A stretch of 64,000 nucleotides of DNA. Source: Protonemura montana. Taxonomy: Eukaryota; Arthropoda; Insecta; Plecoptera; Nemouridae. The notes under the pieces were generated by a model, which saw nothing but the letters and a program-made list of their open reading frames with translations, searched no databases and was not told the origin of the DNA. Position 1 is the stretch's first letter; the number at the start of each line of letters is the position of its first letter. A program made the position numbers and the translations under genes. This document shows, in pieces, positions 10,910-24,000 of this stretch. The DNA is taken from assembly GCA_947568835.1 (NCBI GenBank), contig OX387602.1:13257021-13321020 (forward strand), in the 5' to 3' direction.

Positions 10910-12554
10910 ACGTGGTTACTCATTATCTTGTCGAGCTTTTTCCAGCTGAGAGAGTTGATTCGGTTCGGAGGCTTCCAAATCCAATGTTCGTAGCTTATCT
11001 TATGCCAACACTGCCACCGGTCATTAGCTTTTGGGTCGAGTTAGGGTCTCTAGCATCCTGACATTAATGCAAATATAAAAATGTTGGCTGTGGCAGCTTT
11101 TTTGAGTTGATTGATTTAAATATTAATGTGGAATTCCTTGTAACCTATCCATTTAGTTTCTACTACACAGTTCTGGAATATATCTTGTTTTACAAAACCC
11201 TTTATTAATTATAGCGATATGCAGATCTTTTTTTGGTTTTGGAGGCTTCTACTTCTTTTCAAGTCAGCATCTTCCGTTAGCTAAGCTGACAGGAACTCCT
11301 AATCCGGCACTGAATCAACCCTCCCAGGTAGTTCTCTCCGTGCAAGTTTATTGTAGATAAGTAGGCTCTTTCAACCCTTTTATGTCTTATTACCACGCTT
11401 ACGACTGTTTTATTTTTTTAATGGATTTAAAATGTTATGTTATTATTTTTTTAGAAATGAAATTATTTGGCAATCCCTATACCACTGTTTTCTGACTTGA
11501 CAAGTCTTTAAATGTTTATGCAAGAACATTTAATATATGTAATGTATGTACTAAATGAGTACTCAACGGTACAACTTAAATAGCCCGGTGAAGCGGTAGA
11601 TATTGATTCTAAAGATCAGAATTCTCTTATATAGTCTAACGATGGGTTCGAGTAATGAAGTTATCCAGCTGCATAGCTGAGTCGATATTGGTAGATGATA
11701 TGTGCCGTCAGTGTTTGCAATATTTTCAATTAATTCACTGCCACAACTACCTTCAATTCACATAACTCGTGTCATTTTATATGATTTATATTGATTGGCA
11801 AAGGCAGATCTACCACCTAAAATTCATTGTGGTATTTTTGTTCAAGAAACGGCTGTAATTCTTTGTTTATTATTGTTTTTTTTTTTGGCATCAGTTTGAA
11901 ACTAGGATTGAAAGCAAGTGAAACCAGTGATTGAACCAATGTTGGCTCTTGGTTCTCTTTGTGGAAGAAGTGGCATATTTTTGCTCTCTGGCTGTGTTCG
12001 ATGAATAGCAACAAAATGTGGGCTTCTTTTCTTTTTATGCAATTAAAATAGACATAAGTAGATACTTACTAATTCATCATTAAAGCATTTATTTTCTTAT
12101 AAAGCTAAAATTACAAACATTCACATTGTATTTGAATTTGATACAAATCTCTAAAATATCACAATCACCATACCCAATGTACGACAGAAATGAAAGCTTA
12201 AATAAAATGTGATAACTGGTTAAATATCACATGATAAAACTCCATAATACTTTACATGCCATTAAAATATACCTACAGAATCTACTTGAACTAAGTCAAA
12301 AAAGTTCACATCCACGGGAATAAATGAGAAGAATACTGATGAAAGCAAAGCTAGCACAAATAATACAGTTTTTTAGGTAAGTAATAGCAATAAGCTTGAT
12401 ATTCAAAATATCGGGGCAGTAGTGCAAAAGAGCAATAAAATAAGATAATTAATTCACCAATTGTTAGTTACAGAATAATTAAAATACAATCGATAACTAA
12501 CAGATCCATCACCGAAGAGATAAAATACTGTAAAACAGTAGAATAAGAAGGCAT
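10910..12554. other. Tail-to-tail intergenic region
   Basis: This holds the 3' flanks of the RNF34-like gene (+) and the C11orf54-like gene (-). I see no exon-like coding block. TTTATT at 12088-12093 reads AATAAA on the minus strand and may end the C11orf54-like transcript. Confidence 0.5.
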
Positions 12555-15500
12555 TTAGTCCCTGCCGACATTGTGGGTTTCGGTCGGCTTATCAACCCGA
12601 TAGACAAACTCGGCCAGTGAGAAGTAACCATCATACTGGACATGAGATGGGTCTGTGTCGTTGTGGTAATGTCCACCTTCGCCGTGGTGACTGAAACTGT
12701 GGAAGTGCTGCACTCTCAGATCTAGGCCCTGAGGAGAAAAATATTTCACTTTTGTTACTAGCAACATAAGAATTCAATTCAATTTTTATTGTTGGCCTTG
12801 TGTTTCTATTGCTTATCAGAGTAATTTGGTCCGGTTTCTGCATCACAATGAAAAATCTGGATTCAAATGTTTTTAGGTTCAGCTGGTAGCTAAAATTCAA
12901 CCACTAATGGCAAATTAAATGAATGTCTTAAAATCTCATCAAATACTGGATAGACAGAATGTGTGGACAGAATGTTATTTCCTACAATGTCAGGCCAATT
13001 TTGCCTTCCAGCCAAAAAAATATTTAAAACTACCAGAGTAAATCGTGAGTCACTTGTAAATCTTGCGGTTTACTACTTTGGGCGACTTCAAGCCAAATTT
13101 TTTTTTGTCACAGCTGGCATTCACAAGTAAAATGTAAAGAATGTGTTCTTACCGGGTCGATAGACACCAGAGTACCAACTGCAATAAGTGGTGCAGACAT
13201 GTTATAGAAGTTGAGCCATTCGTTCACTCCTTCGTCTGTAGTTATAGGTGTTTTTGAGAAGTCTGGCATCACGTGTTGCTTGGCCGTGCCTTTTTTTAGA
13301 AGAAACGTGCCTCCCAACCCTGAGGAGAGCAAGTAATTTTGAAGCATCTGAAATGTATGATATCACTGAAATCCAAATGGGTCTCAATGTATTGGTGCTT
13401 ACCAATTGACTTGCCTACAAAGCCAGTTTGTAGTGCATTGCGAATGCATGTTATGAAGTCGTCGGAACCAATTCTCTCTTCACACTTTATACTCAAAACC
13501 TAAAGGAATAATTGAATTAGATTTCGAACAGATATTCAGCTTTGAATATAACAAGCTTCCACAGATAAATTTAATAAAAAATCAGCTCTGCTAAACAGGT
13601 AAGACAAAATAAAATAATATGTCAAATTTTATGTTTCCCAAGGAGAGTGACATTTTTAGTTTTATGTACACAAATGACTTCCTAAAATTATTAAACTTGA
13701 TTACTTTGCCTGGTTTTCCTTCACAACAGTAAAGGTTGCTTAATAATGCCGTTCTGGTCTCGTTGTCAGGCAAGCGTTCCAGCTTGCAACTGCCGTCTTT
13801 TGTGTCCACTTTTGCGATCCGGGAATGATTGTTCACAGAGTTATCTGCTCGGATTTGCAAGTTAACCATCATCTAAAAAGGATTGCCTTTGTTTTAAGCT
13901 GTGAGGAAATTTCATATGGGAACCCTATGTTCGGTCTAATGATTATTAATTCTTCTGGGATACCTACCACGCCTACAAATCTGAGATACAAGATCAAATT
14001 GGCCGTAAAATTTCCATCCATCGTTGATCATTTCTAGCGGACTGCCGACAGTTATTTTTTTTCAACACTAGATTTTTAAATAACTTTTTTTGTCAGGGAT
14101 GTAAGTCAGAAACTATCCTATGGAAAATTTCCAGGAAAGTTTCCGGTCAATTTTTCAGGAAAATTTCCTATGCGGCTAATTTTAAAGACAAATGGATTTT
14201 CATTTTAACCCTCTCACTACCAGAATTAATTGGCTGGTAAGAAAATTCTAAAACTTTCAGGATAAACTTAATTATTTATTTTAAGATTTATGGGGGAAAA
14301 AAAAAAAAAAAAAATGTTGCCAAACATCAAAATTTGGCCTGGCCACTATAGTGTACAAAGGTAGTCAAAGGTTGCTAACCACCTGACTGAACTCTTGCTA
14401 TCAGAATAATTACCAGTTACAACAACGTTTACAAAGTTTTTTATTGGCACATTCTACATGTTGTGTTATGAAAATTTTCATATTATATATTATCAATACA
14501 TTATCAATACAACACAATATCACAATTTCACACCGCAAGTGGCTCATCGGCAAGTGATTTCTTGAATATGAGAATTATTTACGTACTTAGTAACCTTGTA
14601 TCAAAAACTAATACTAATAGGAATATTATAGGATAGTTGGAAGAGGAATATAATCCTCGTTATAATAATGGGAAAATTGGCACCGACAATATATCGTTTG
14701 GTATCGCGGTAAAAATTAATGATAAATTCGTAACTCGTAGCAACAAAGGCTGCGATTCCATTATTTTTTGTGAAAGCTCAGAAAGCAATTTCGTGATGAC
14801 GTGAGGCATAAATTTACCGCACACTTTTGGCATCGAATGTTGGTTCTCTGCTTGCACGCCTCGTATTTGCATCGCCCAGCTTCAACCGATCCTGTGTGAA
14901 TGGGGAAATGATCTATTTGATCATACCTTACTTCTGGTATTGGTCGCTTGTCAGTCTTACTTTTTTTCAAAAACAAAGATGCACCTGCCGGGAGGGTAGG
15001 GTCTGGGCCCACACTCCCAACAGAAGTGGGTCGCCCACGTTTCTTGGCAGAAGTTACTTTACTCTCCATTGTATTTCTAGCCAAAATAAAGGCATCCGCC
15101 AAACGCAATCTAAAATGCATTAGATTTTTCGTGACATGAACATTGTTTCTAAGTTTATAAAATCGGTTTCTAGACATGTTCTTTACAAATACATCCAGGT
15201 GCAGGGCAGTGTCCCAATACAAGGCGATTCGAGGAAACCCCAACGTTCCCATGAGGATGTGTAGGCCTACAAATATTTTCAATTCTCTTACTGACGTTGG
15301 TATAAAATTATTGTCCTTAGTAAGGGCATAAATGTTGGTCATTTCAACCATCAACTCATAGATTGAATATGGCATGTATCTTTCAAAATACTCAATGGGA
15401 TTCAGTTGCTCAATGACGTCTTCAACAGTAGGCGCCCGCGCATTCCATGCTCCAGCTGGTGGCTCCAGACGATTGACACGGCGCCATCTAATTTCTTTCT

Positions 15501-17282
15501 TGCCGGTAACTGGATAGTTCGCAAATTCATCCAAAGCCTCTTCGTGAACCTCCCTGTCCATACCATCCACATCCAAAGCGAAATCAGAAACATCACCATC
15601 GATGTCTTCTTCGATTTCATCATCAGGAGGCAGAACGGTACACCCTAAAATCAAAGCACCTTATGCTCAAGTCATGTTTATACATCAAGACATCTTTTAT
15701 CAGAGCATCAAAGAAACGTTTACAAACCTATAATTGGTTGTCTTAGACAACGTGCGGCTTCAATAACATCGTCTCCATCTTCATCGCTTATGCCATCTAG
15801 ATCGGAGATATTGCCATCAGCGAGGATGTCGAATATTTCGTCTGCAGACAGCTGTTTTTTTGGAGGTTGTTTCCCAATTCGAAGAGATGCTACCTTCGAA
15901 GGACCTATAATCATAAGAAATATGGTATAAAATCGAATATTTACGCATTTAAACGATTTAAATAAAGTAGAAACATTTTGACAGTTTATAGGTTATGACA
16001 GAACAAAACAGCCAGTGACTACCGATGGCCACTATAGTGTACACCAATATTTATATAAATTTGGAAGCGAATTCATTCCGGTGAAGATCAAACTATTGGT
16101 GTAATATGTGAGTTCAATATATAAACAAAGTCATTTTCTATTCCAACCGTTTGTAGATATTGTATAATACTATGAAACAATGAAAATCAAATCCACTTAC
16201 CAGGGACCGCGTCACCCGGGCTCGCCATGCCAATTGTTTTCTTGATTAGTATCAACTTTGCTGCTAGGGAGCAGCACCGAACTGATATTTTTCGACGATG
16301 AAAGTGTACACTATGCCTGCCAACGGTTCTCAAAGGAATAAAATGAATAACCCAGCTGTAAAAAAATCTAGAGTTTGGTGTACACTATAGATGCCAAAGG
16401 TAGCGAGAGGGTTAAGTAATTTTTTCTTAAATGAAAACTCAGCTTAATGTGCTGTGAGATAATTGTTGCTGGCCTCAATTCATACTACTCAGTTTATATA
16501 TCTCGGTGTTTCCAATATATCGTACGTTCCTTAACGTCACAGCAAAGGAAATTTTGGCCAAATTACATGGAGATCGTTCAACAAACTAGGTGTATTTTCA
16601 CTGGAAAGAACCTCAATAAATTTCCAAGCTACGAGGCTAAACGCTGCAGTCCAGGAGCTAAAACACTGTAAAGACGCCTTAGGAAAATTTATGGAAATTT
16701 TCCGCTGACATTTTTCAAATGTAATCTTCTTTGAAAACTCAAAATACCTACCTCGCAGTTGACTCCTGCGTATGGCCACGGTCCAGCTCCAGCTCCAACA
16801 ACTAAAGCTCCATTGTGATCGCCAACATTATCCACAACTAGTTTTTGTATGTCCCTGATGTCATACAGCTTATCCCTCTGCACCAATGGCAAAAGGTATG
16901 GCGGGCCGCCAACATCCACTATTCTTTCGCTGCCTCCCAATCCTGAAACAATGAGCCATTTAATACCAAAGTGGAAATATTCGTTTACACATTTCTTTGC
17001 ACCTACCTTTCATTGCCAATGTGAAGGGCTGCTGAGTCAGATCGGGGCATTCTACGACTTCTGCTACAACCTTAGCAAAGTTATACTTCATTCCTGTATT
17101 TAATGCTGCAAAAATAGTATAAAATCCATGATTATTATCAAATAAAATTTGATAAGTAGCAGAATAAAAAATAACAAAAACAGTAAATTTAGTAAGTGTT
17201 AGTTACCCTTTGCTATATCTTCCAGTGGTGGTTTAAAAAGGATGGAGCGTTCCACGGCTGGTGATTTTATTACAGTTGCCAT
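12555..17282 (-). CDS. C11orf54: C11orf54/PTD012-type zinc ester hydrolase (DUF1907)
   Basis: Seven coding exons on the minus strand: 17282-17207, 17105-17007, 16942-16752, 13872-13705, 13499-13403, 13319-13153 and 12728-12555. Phases close to 323 aa; the human protein is 315. Family blocks appear in order: VVECPDLTQQPFTLAMKG, ERIVDVGGPPYLLPLV, GALVVGAGAGPW, LGGTFLLKKG, HVMPDFS, EWLNFYNMSAPL, then the metal-binding HFHSFSHHGEGGHYH and the terminal ETHNVGRD, which matches human ETHSIGRD. The human structure binds zinc through this His cluster and has ester hydrolase activity on small substrates; its physiological role is unsettled. The ATG at 17282 follows a 47-nt leader in the same exon (acceptor near 17330), so a 5' UTR exon lies further up. 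The 2.9-kb intron 3 hosts a piggyBac element. Confidence 0.93.
14209..16413 (-). mobile_element. piggyBac-superfamily transposon, internally deleted
   Basis: The element is bounded by TTAA duplications at 14205-14208 and 16414-16417. Terminal inverted repeats are CCCTCTCACTACC on the left and GGTAGCGAGAGGG on the right (12 of 13 pairing). Subterminal copies of CACTATAGTGTACA occur near 14344 and 16028, and in inverted form near 16309 and 16381. The 2,205-bp body sits in intron 3 of the C11orf54-like gene, in the same orientation. It encodes a transposase lacking its catalytic core, so it is expected to be non-autonomous. Confidence 0.9.
14761..16228 (-). pseudogene. piggyBac transposase with the DDE core deleted
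   Basis: Three minus-strand exons join in phase: 16228-16201 (MASPGDAVPG), 15904-15728 and 15644-14761. The N-terminal part is acidic (DILADGNISDLDG, DEIEEDIDGDVSD) and then enters the typical dimerisation/DNA-binding part (IEYFERYMPYSIYELMVEMTN, KIFVGLHILMGTLGFPRIALYWD, FYKLRNNVHV). Right after this, near 15120, it jumps to the C-terminal region (LADAFILARNTME) and the cysteine-rich zinc-binding tail CKYEACKQRTNIRCQKC..C. The intervening 250-300 residues with the three catalytic aspartates are absent. The reading frame nevertheless stays open across the deletion, giving about 360 aa. It cannot cut DNA, but could still dimerise or bind ends. Confidence 0.85.
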
Positions 17283-18023
17283 GTCCCCTAAAATTTCTGT
17301 CGAGTGGTGTGACACGAACGAAGTGCAGTCTGCAATGAAACAGTGATTTTTCGTTTATTTAACTGATAAAACCAAACCACAGCATGTGGAACTGATAAGA
17401 ATTATTTATACACTACATGAGTAAATATGATGACAATATTGCATACCTACAAGTCAATATCTTATCTGAACACTGTATTAAAAATAATGTTGGGAAGATA
17501 ATGTATGTGCATGGAAAGGTCACTAAGAAGCAACTTTGAACGCTTAATTCCGTTCTAAAAAATATCAAGTATCATTATAAATAAATTAAAAAATAATTAA
17601 AGTCTTGGGGCGATCCAAAAATATCAACATTCAAAAAACCCTCGCTTCCACCATGATATGACGCGCAACAAGTTTCTCTGACGAACACCGAAACGCATCT
17701 AAAATGCGTGTAGTTAAAAGTCTAGCCAGCTATATTTGTGATGGAAAATTAATAGATAATCCAGTTCAATCAAGTTTTATATGTTTTACTCAATAGCTCC
17801 GCTAGCAGTGGTCCGCCGTATTGTGGAGAGAGACGGGAGAGGGTCAAGGATAACATGTGGGGCTACTGTCAGTAGTCAGCTGGTTTGCTTCGTTTGCTTC
17901 ACTTGTGACGCAATACGAAAATGTGGGATGGTGTTTGCGAAGTTGTGTTAAAGATCAGTTTTATTCAAACACGAATGAATACGCCGTGAAATGAGTCAGT
18001 GATCCTGTATATTTGAAGTCATA
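17283..18023. promoter_or_regulatory. Divergent promoter region, C11orf54-like / DEPDC5
   Basis: The two genes are transcribed away from each other with 741 bp between start codons. The block 17790-17960 is locally GC-richer (CCGCCGTATTGTGGAG, GACGGGAGAGGG) than the flanks and contains TGACGCAAT near 17907. This suggests a shared promoter; transcription start sites are not defined by sequence alone. Confidence 0.4.
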
Positions 18024-21000
18024 ATGAAACAGTTCAAACTAATCGTCCACCAGAAAAACTTCAGTGGTACGTACTCTGGTGCACACTCATTTTTGTTTTA
18101 AGGTTAAGAACAGTAAAAGCTAGTTATTTATTTTTGAACTTCAGTCACTTTGCAAAGAAAGTTTTTAGGTCGACAAATACTTGGAGCGTAATAGTATTCC
18201 TTAGTTTCTTGTGCAGATGCTAATGTGCCATAAGACCATAGGCACTGACACTGCCACCGTTGCTAGATCTGAAAATCAGGAGAAAAATAAAAAGCATGAT
18301 AATTATTTTGTTTGAAATGTTTTTGCGGGGAGGGGAGGGGGCAAGGGTTTGAGTGCCATAACTTTGAGCCTGTGAGATTTCATGGAAATAGTCTTAAAGT
18401 TGTTATGGAAGGAACACTAAAACCTCCTAAAGATTGGTACCCAAACAGGGAATCGAACCCCGACCTCCACCTGTCGTGGATGTTGCTCTAACCGGTGGAT
18501 GTTGCTCTAACCGGTTGAGCTACGCTTGGTGTATTGCAAATACTTTGCGCATTGCAAGCAATTGCAATTTAAATCAGATTTCATAGCCTTAGATTTTTGG
18601 ACAATACCTAAGACTTAACCACACATTTTTGAAACTAGGACTAAACAGTGCTCTAAATGCCCAAAATTTGTGAAGCTCAGAGTTTAGCACAACCTGTTTT
18701 TTTTTGTTGTTTTTTTATTTGTTTTATTTACAGCGCCAATTTTTATCAATATAGGAAAATTCCCATGCATGGTAATACTCTTGTAAAAATACACTAAGTA
18801 TAATATATTCAAATAAATAAAATACATTTATAAGCAAAATTTTTTTTAGGTGAAGATCTGATTATAAACCCAAAAAGTTATAATGGCATCATGAAAGGCG
18901 ACATAGTGGAAATATATCACCCTGAAGATGAGTTCAGCCGGCTGTTATTGCAGATTACATCATTCAAGGAAGATTCTTTTAAGGATGGGGGTATGTTTCT
19001 TACGTTTGTGTACAAGGTATACCTAAATTAGTGTGGAAAAAATGGAAACTAAATTCATCTCAGTGTTAATGATAAATCTCGGCTAATAATTATTAATATT
19101 TTCTTAGATACAATAAGTGTTGAGCAAGGAATTGCCACGGCCTTCCAGTTACGAACATTTACAGATGTTTACATGAACATTGTAAATCCGGACGATGTGT
19201 CTTTGGATTCCGTCGAGCTCACATTCAAAGATCAATACATGGGTCGCAGTGAGATGTGGAGACTTAAAAATAGTCTGGTGAACACTTGCGTCTATATGAA
19301 CAAGAAGATTGAGTTTTGTGGCGGAAGCATCAGGTGCCAAGTCTACGAAATGTGGTCTCAAGGAGATCGTGTTGCGTGTGGAGTTATCACGAATGATACA
19401 AAGGTCATTCACATCTCTATCTGGCATTCAAATAAAAAAAATCTGGAATAGGTGGCTGATTTGGTTTGTGAAACATTTTGCAGGTGGTGTTTCGTTCATC
19501 AACCAGCATGGTGTACCTTTTTATTCAAATGAGCTCTGAAATGTGGGATTTTGATATTCATGGAGACCTTTACTTTGAAAAGGCTGTAAATGGGTTCCTT
19601 GCAGATTTGTTTCAAAAGTGGAAGGTGAGCAGGTCAAATGACTGTGACAAGTTTGTAATTTGGAGCCTTTTTATTTTGAGCTTTTTGCCAAAAAAGATCC
19701 TTGTAGCAACATTGATATACTATTATTTGTCCACAGAAAAATGGTAGTAACCACGAAACAACAATTGTTCTTTTCTCTCGTACATTTTACAAAGGTGGTA
19801 ATGTAGAAGAATTTCCTTTATACATGCGAGAGTGTCTTCAACAAGACTATAAGGGTCGATACTATGAAGATTTTTACCGTGTCGCTGTACAAAACGAACG
19901 CTATGATGACTGGACAAATACTTTAGTTCAACTACGCCGTCTTTTCACAGATTATCAAAAGAATGTTTTAGAATATCACAAAAGGCCTGGATTTCAAATA
20001 CCTAAAGCAGTTAATTCAACTGCTGCCCAAGGAAATTTCCTCGAAGTTCTTAATATGTCTCTAAATGGTTTGTACATTTTCTTGCATATCTTTATAATAT
20101 AGGCAGATTTCAAACATGGCACATAAAGTAGTTCTATAATAATACAGTACTGTTTTCACATTATTTTTCAATCACAGTTGATGCAGTAAGTATCTAGCCC
20201 TATCCTAAACCTACTACACATTTTAAGATTTTAATTGACAAATCATTTTCAACCTGCAGTTTTTGAGAAGCACTACCTAGACAGAAGCTTTGATAGAACA
20301 GGCCAGCTATCAGTGGTGATAACTCCAGGCGTCGGAATCTTTGAAGTTGACCGAGAACTCACAAATGTAACCAAGCAACGGATCATCGACAACGGTGTCG
20401 GGAGCGATCTCGTGTGCGTCGGAGAACAACCTCTCCATGCAGTTCCTCTTCTCAAGGTGAGCTTGTCAGATATTGGGTCTCCAGTGATGTCACTAAGAGT
20501 ATATTTCCTCATAAATGTTCTGGGATGTTTGCAATTTAATTTCTTGTCATAAATGGAGGGATCACTAAAAAATTATTGATTGCTTGAAAATTCACATAAC
20601 TTGTCGGGTTTCAAAATTTACAATATTTTAATAAATTCCTACTTTCATTAAGCTCAATTTCAACAATTTCCATACAAAAAATTTTCTTCAGAATTGCCTC
20701 TTCCCTCTTTTAAGTTTATATTCCATTTAAGCAATTTTTTTGTATTTTAGAAAAAAATGTGCACTTTTATATATAATATGCTATATTATATGCGATTATT
20801 TCTAGTTTCATAATAAGGACACCTCCATCAGTGCTGCTGATGATTATAGCATGCCACATTGGATTAATTTAAGGTAAGGAACTAACTTCAATGCTGGATT
20901 AAACAACTAAGATTGCATATATGGCTGCTAAAAAAGAGTAAAATCATTACAAAACTTTTTTGAATGATCAGGAAATGCAAATGGCTTTAAGCAAGGGCTG

Positions 21001-24000
21001 GTGAAAATTGTGAAAAATCAAATCAATGTTTATAAGTTAAGCCAAATCTCTGCTAATTGTTATACACAGATAGTATCGTGAAATAAAAGTGACCTTACGA
21101 ATATCTGTGAAAAATTTCAGCTTCTACTCAACAAACAAAAAAGTTGCTTACTCAACTTTTATCCCACGGATTAAGCTCCCACCGAAACGCACTAAACCTT
21201 CGCCAGCAAGCAACGGAACGTTAATTCAAACAAAATCCAAGCTTCTGCAAGAAGATGAATGTATGCCCAACTCACTCTTTGACTATGATGCATACGATGC
21301 CCAGGTGTTCCAACTGCCACCTGTTCACACTACCAGGTACATTAGTGCGTTGCAACTCATACTTGCCGATACTGGCAGCAGTATTTTATGTCAACTTTGA
21401 GCTTTGGGCACGGTTGAAATTATGCCTGCACAAAGTTTATGTTCCCAGGCAGTGTCTATGTCTAAGCTCTACATGCAATTCCCTCCATTTTTTTAAATTC
21501 TGTGTATTATTGATGGTTAATTCCCAGCTGTGCACATGTGCTTAGTGATTTAATTTTAAGTTTCTAATTTATTGAATAACACCTTCATCATTACTGTCAG
21601 AATACCATTGCAAAACTATAAATCTGCTGAGCCACCAAATTTGCTAAACCACGCCAGTGCTATTATCACGAACTCATCTTGTCCCACAGGTTCTCCCACA
21701 GCTTGCAGCGAACGAATAGTCGGCAAAAGAAGACAAGCGTGTCGACGCTGGACGGGCAGGCTGGTGGCGGAGGCGGTGCTGCGCAGAAAGTGCTGAAGCG
21801 CAAGACATCAGACCCGGATATCCACCACGGCCTGCTGACCGAAGTTGTGGGCTCACCAACTTCACTTGCCGGCACTACTCCACGCTCAGCAGCAATCTCC
21901 ATCCCCACTCATCGCAGCGTGGACATAGCCGGATCGCCGCACCTCTCTGCCTCTATTGGTGCCGTCGTTTACGAGGGTAGGCAGCATTTTCAATGCTTAG
22001 GTTTTAATGTATGTAGGAAGGATCCCCAGTGATTTCAAGCCAATTCTTGCAGACAAATTGTGAATGTGTTGTTGAAGGTGATTGATTGCCTTGAAAAAAA
22101 CTATTTTTAACTGGGTTTTTAATGCTGAAAAAGATAAAAATAATAATTTTCCCTCAACATTTTGTGTTAGCTGTTAGAGAAATTTATAGCTAATGCCAAA
22201 CACCTGCCTTCTTGCAGCCGTGAAGCCCATGATCTTCCCAAATGTGACTGTTGCGCCTGAGACCGAGCTGTCCCCGCCCTACCGGCCGATTGTGGGTAGT
22301 GCAGGGTCACCTAACAGCCCAGCCGTCCCGCAAGGCAACGTCTTGCGACCAGGCCGCGCCCTTATCAACCCGTTTGACCCGTCGCACGTGACTATCAAGC
22401 TCACATCCAACCGCCGGCGGTGGACGCACATCTTTCCCAAGGGACCCACCGGAGTACTTATCCAGCAACATCACTACCAGGTAACCAAATGGGATTGAAA
22501 TGCATTTCTAATAATAATTCTTAACAACAATGTCATGGCTACTTTGGCTGACAGAAATAACAGAAATTAGTTGTAAGAGCACCTGGTCGCCATGATATTG
22601 ATGTTAGTGGTGCAATAATAATTTGGGATTTGACCCACTGATAGAGCAGCCATGCTCTAACTAGTTCGTTCCTCGTCAGGCGGTGCCTTCAATGTCCACG
22701 TTGGACCAGCAGACGTACGACACCGGGTCAACGTTTAGCACTTCTCCCGTCAACGATGTGCCAATCGCGCTTGTCGGGTCGCCACTCTCGACGTCTCAAC
22801 TGACCAGCCAAGAAAGTACGTGTCTCTCATGGTTTCAGAATTTCATTGCTAATTGGAAATCAAGCCTCGAGAGGTTTTTAATGAGACTTTGAAACTTTAA
22901 TTATGGTTTTTAGACTCACGTCTACTTTATCTAACCTTGGCACTAGTTTTCATGAAAACTGGTTAAACTTGGTTTTGAATGCTAAGTGAAGAACAACTAA
23001 ATTTTCCAACATTTTGTAACAGGTTCAAGTAAGAAATTTAGGGGAAATTTAGTTGTTCTTCACTTAGCATTCAAAACCTAGTTTAAAAAGTTTTTACCAA
23101 AGCGTTTTATAAGTAAATTTTTATTTTTAAGTCTTAAGTGTAGACTATTCTTAAAACATCTCATGCTAGATAGGCTTTATGTTTGTCATTTGCAAAAGCC
23201 AGCATACCTCAATGTCTATTATGCCAACCTGTTGCTCTATTTGCTCTTATCTCCTTTTGATCTTTGAGTAAATTCGTTTGACCTTGACACAGATCTGAAG
23301 TGCCGCTCTGGACGCACAAGCCTCCAGGCGATAACTCCGTTGGAGAAACCCAACAAGAGCTTGACCTTGCTCTGGGGGGCAACGGGGGAGCAAGAATGGA
23401 CTCCTGCGCTAACTACAGGTCAGTCAGTTGCTTCAATGCTCTTACCTTTAGGACCCAGTTATGTGGGCGATTCTAATTTGGATGTCTTACAACAAGCAAC
23501 GGATGAAAAGAGTCATACATTAGACCTCACTTAAGTTGGATGTAGCGTGTCAAAATCAGGTTTAATCACAAAGAAAAATATAAAGTAATTTTCGATAAAA
23601 ACAAAAAAAAAAATGCTTTTTCCTTGAACAAAATATTTGTAGTTCTAAACTTGTAGTTCTTAGGCCTAAAAGTCACCTCAAATGGCAAGATGTATTCATT
23701 GGAAATCATCACCTTCAGTTTGGAAAGATTGTATGTCTTCTTTCCGTCCTCCCTGTTTGCGTATCCAGCCATACGCCAGTCTAACCAAGTATTCAACAAC
23801 TGACTAATTAAATTTTTTTTTTAGTAATATAGAGCAGTGAATCTCTTATTTTAGGCTGAAGACAGTCAACACATTTTTTTAGATGGCTAACTAGGATGAC
23901 ACTAGATGGCACTAGGATTTGGAAGTGCTAGTCTTTGTTGGCTGAAAAAATGCTTTTGGCTTAAATCTTTTTGTAAAACTTATGACTGATGATTATTATT

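Noticed and set aside
10582..11061. 159-aa plus-strand ORF spanning the RING exon
   Set aside because: Wrong frame. The spliced frame from 10734 gives the RING domain ending VVRIFKA at 10909.
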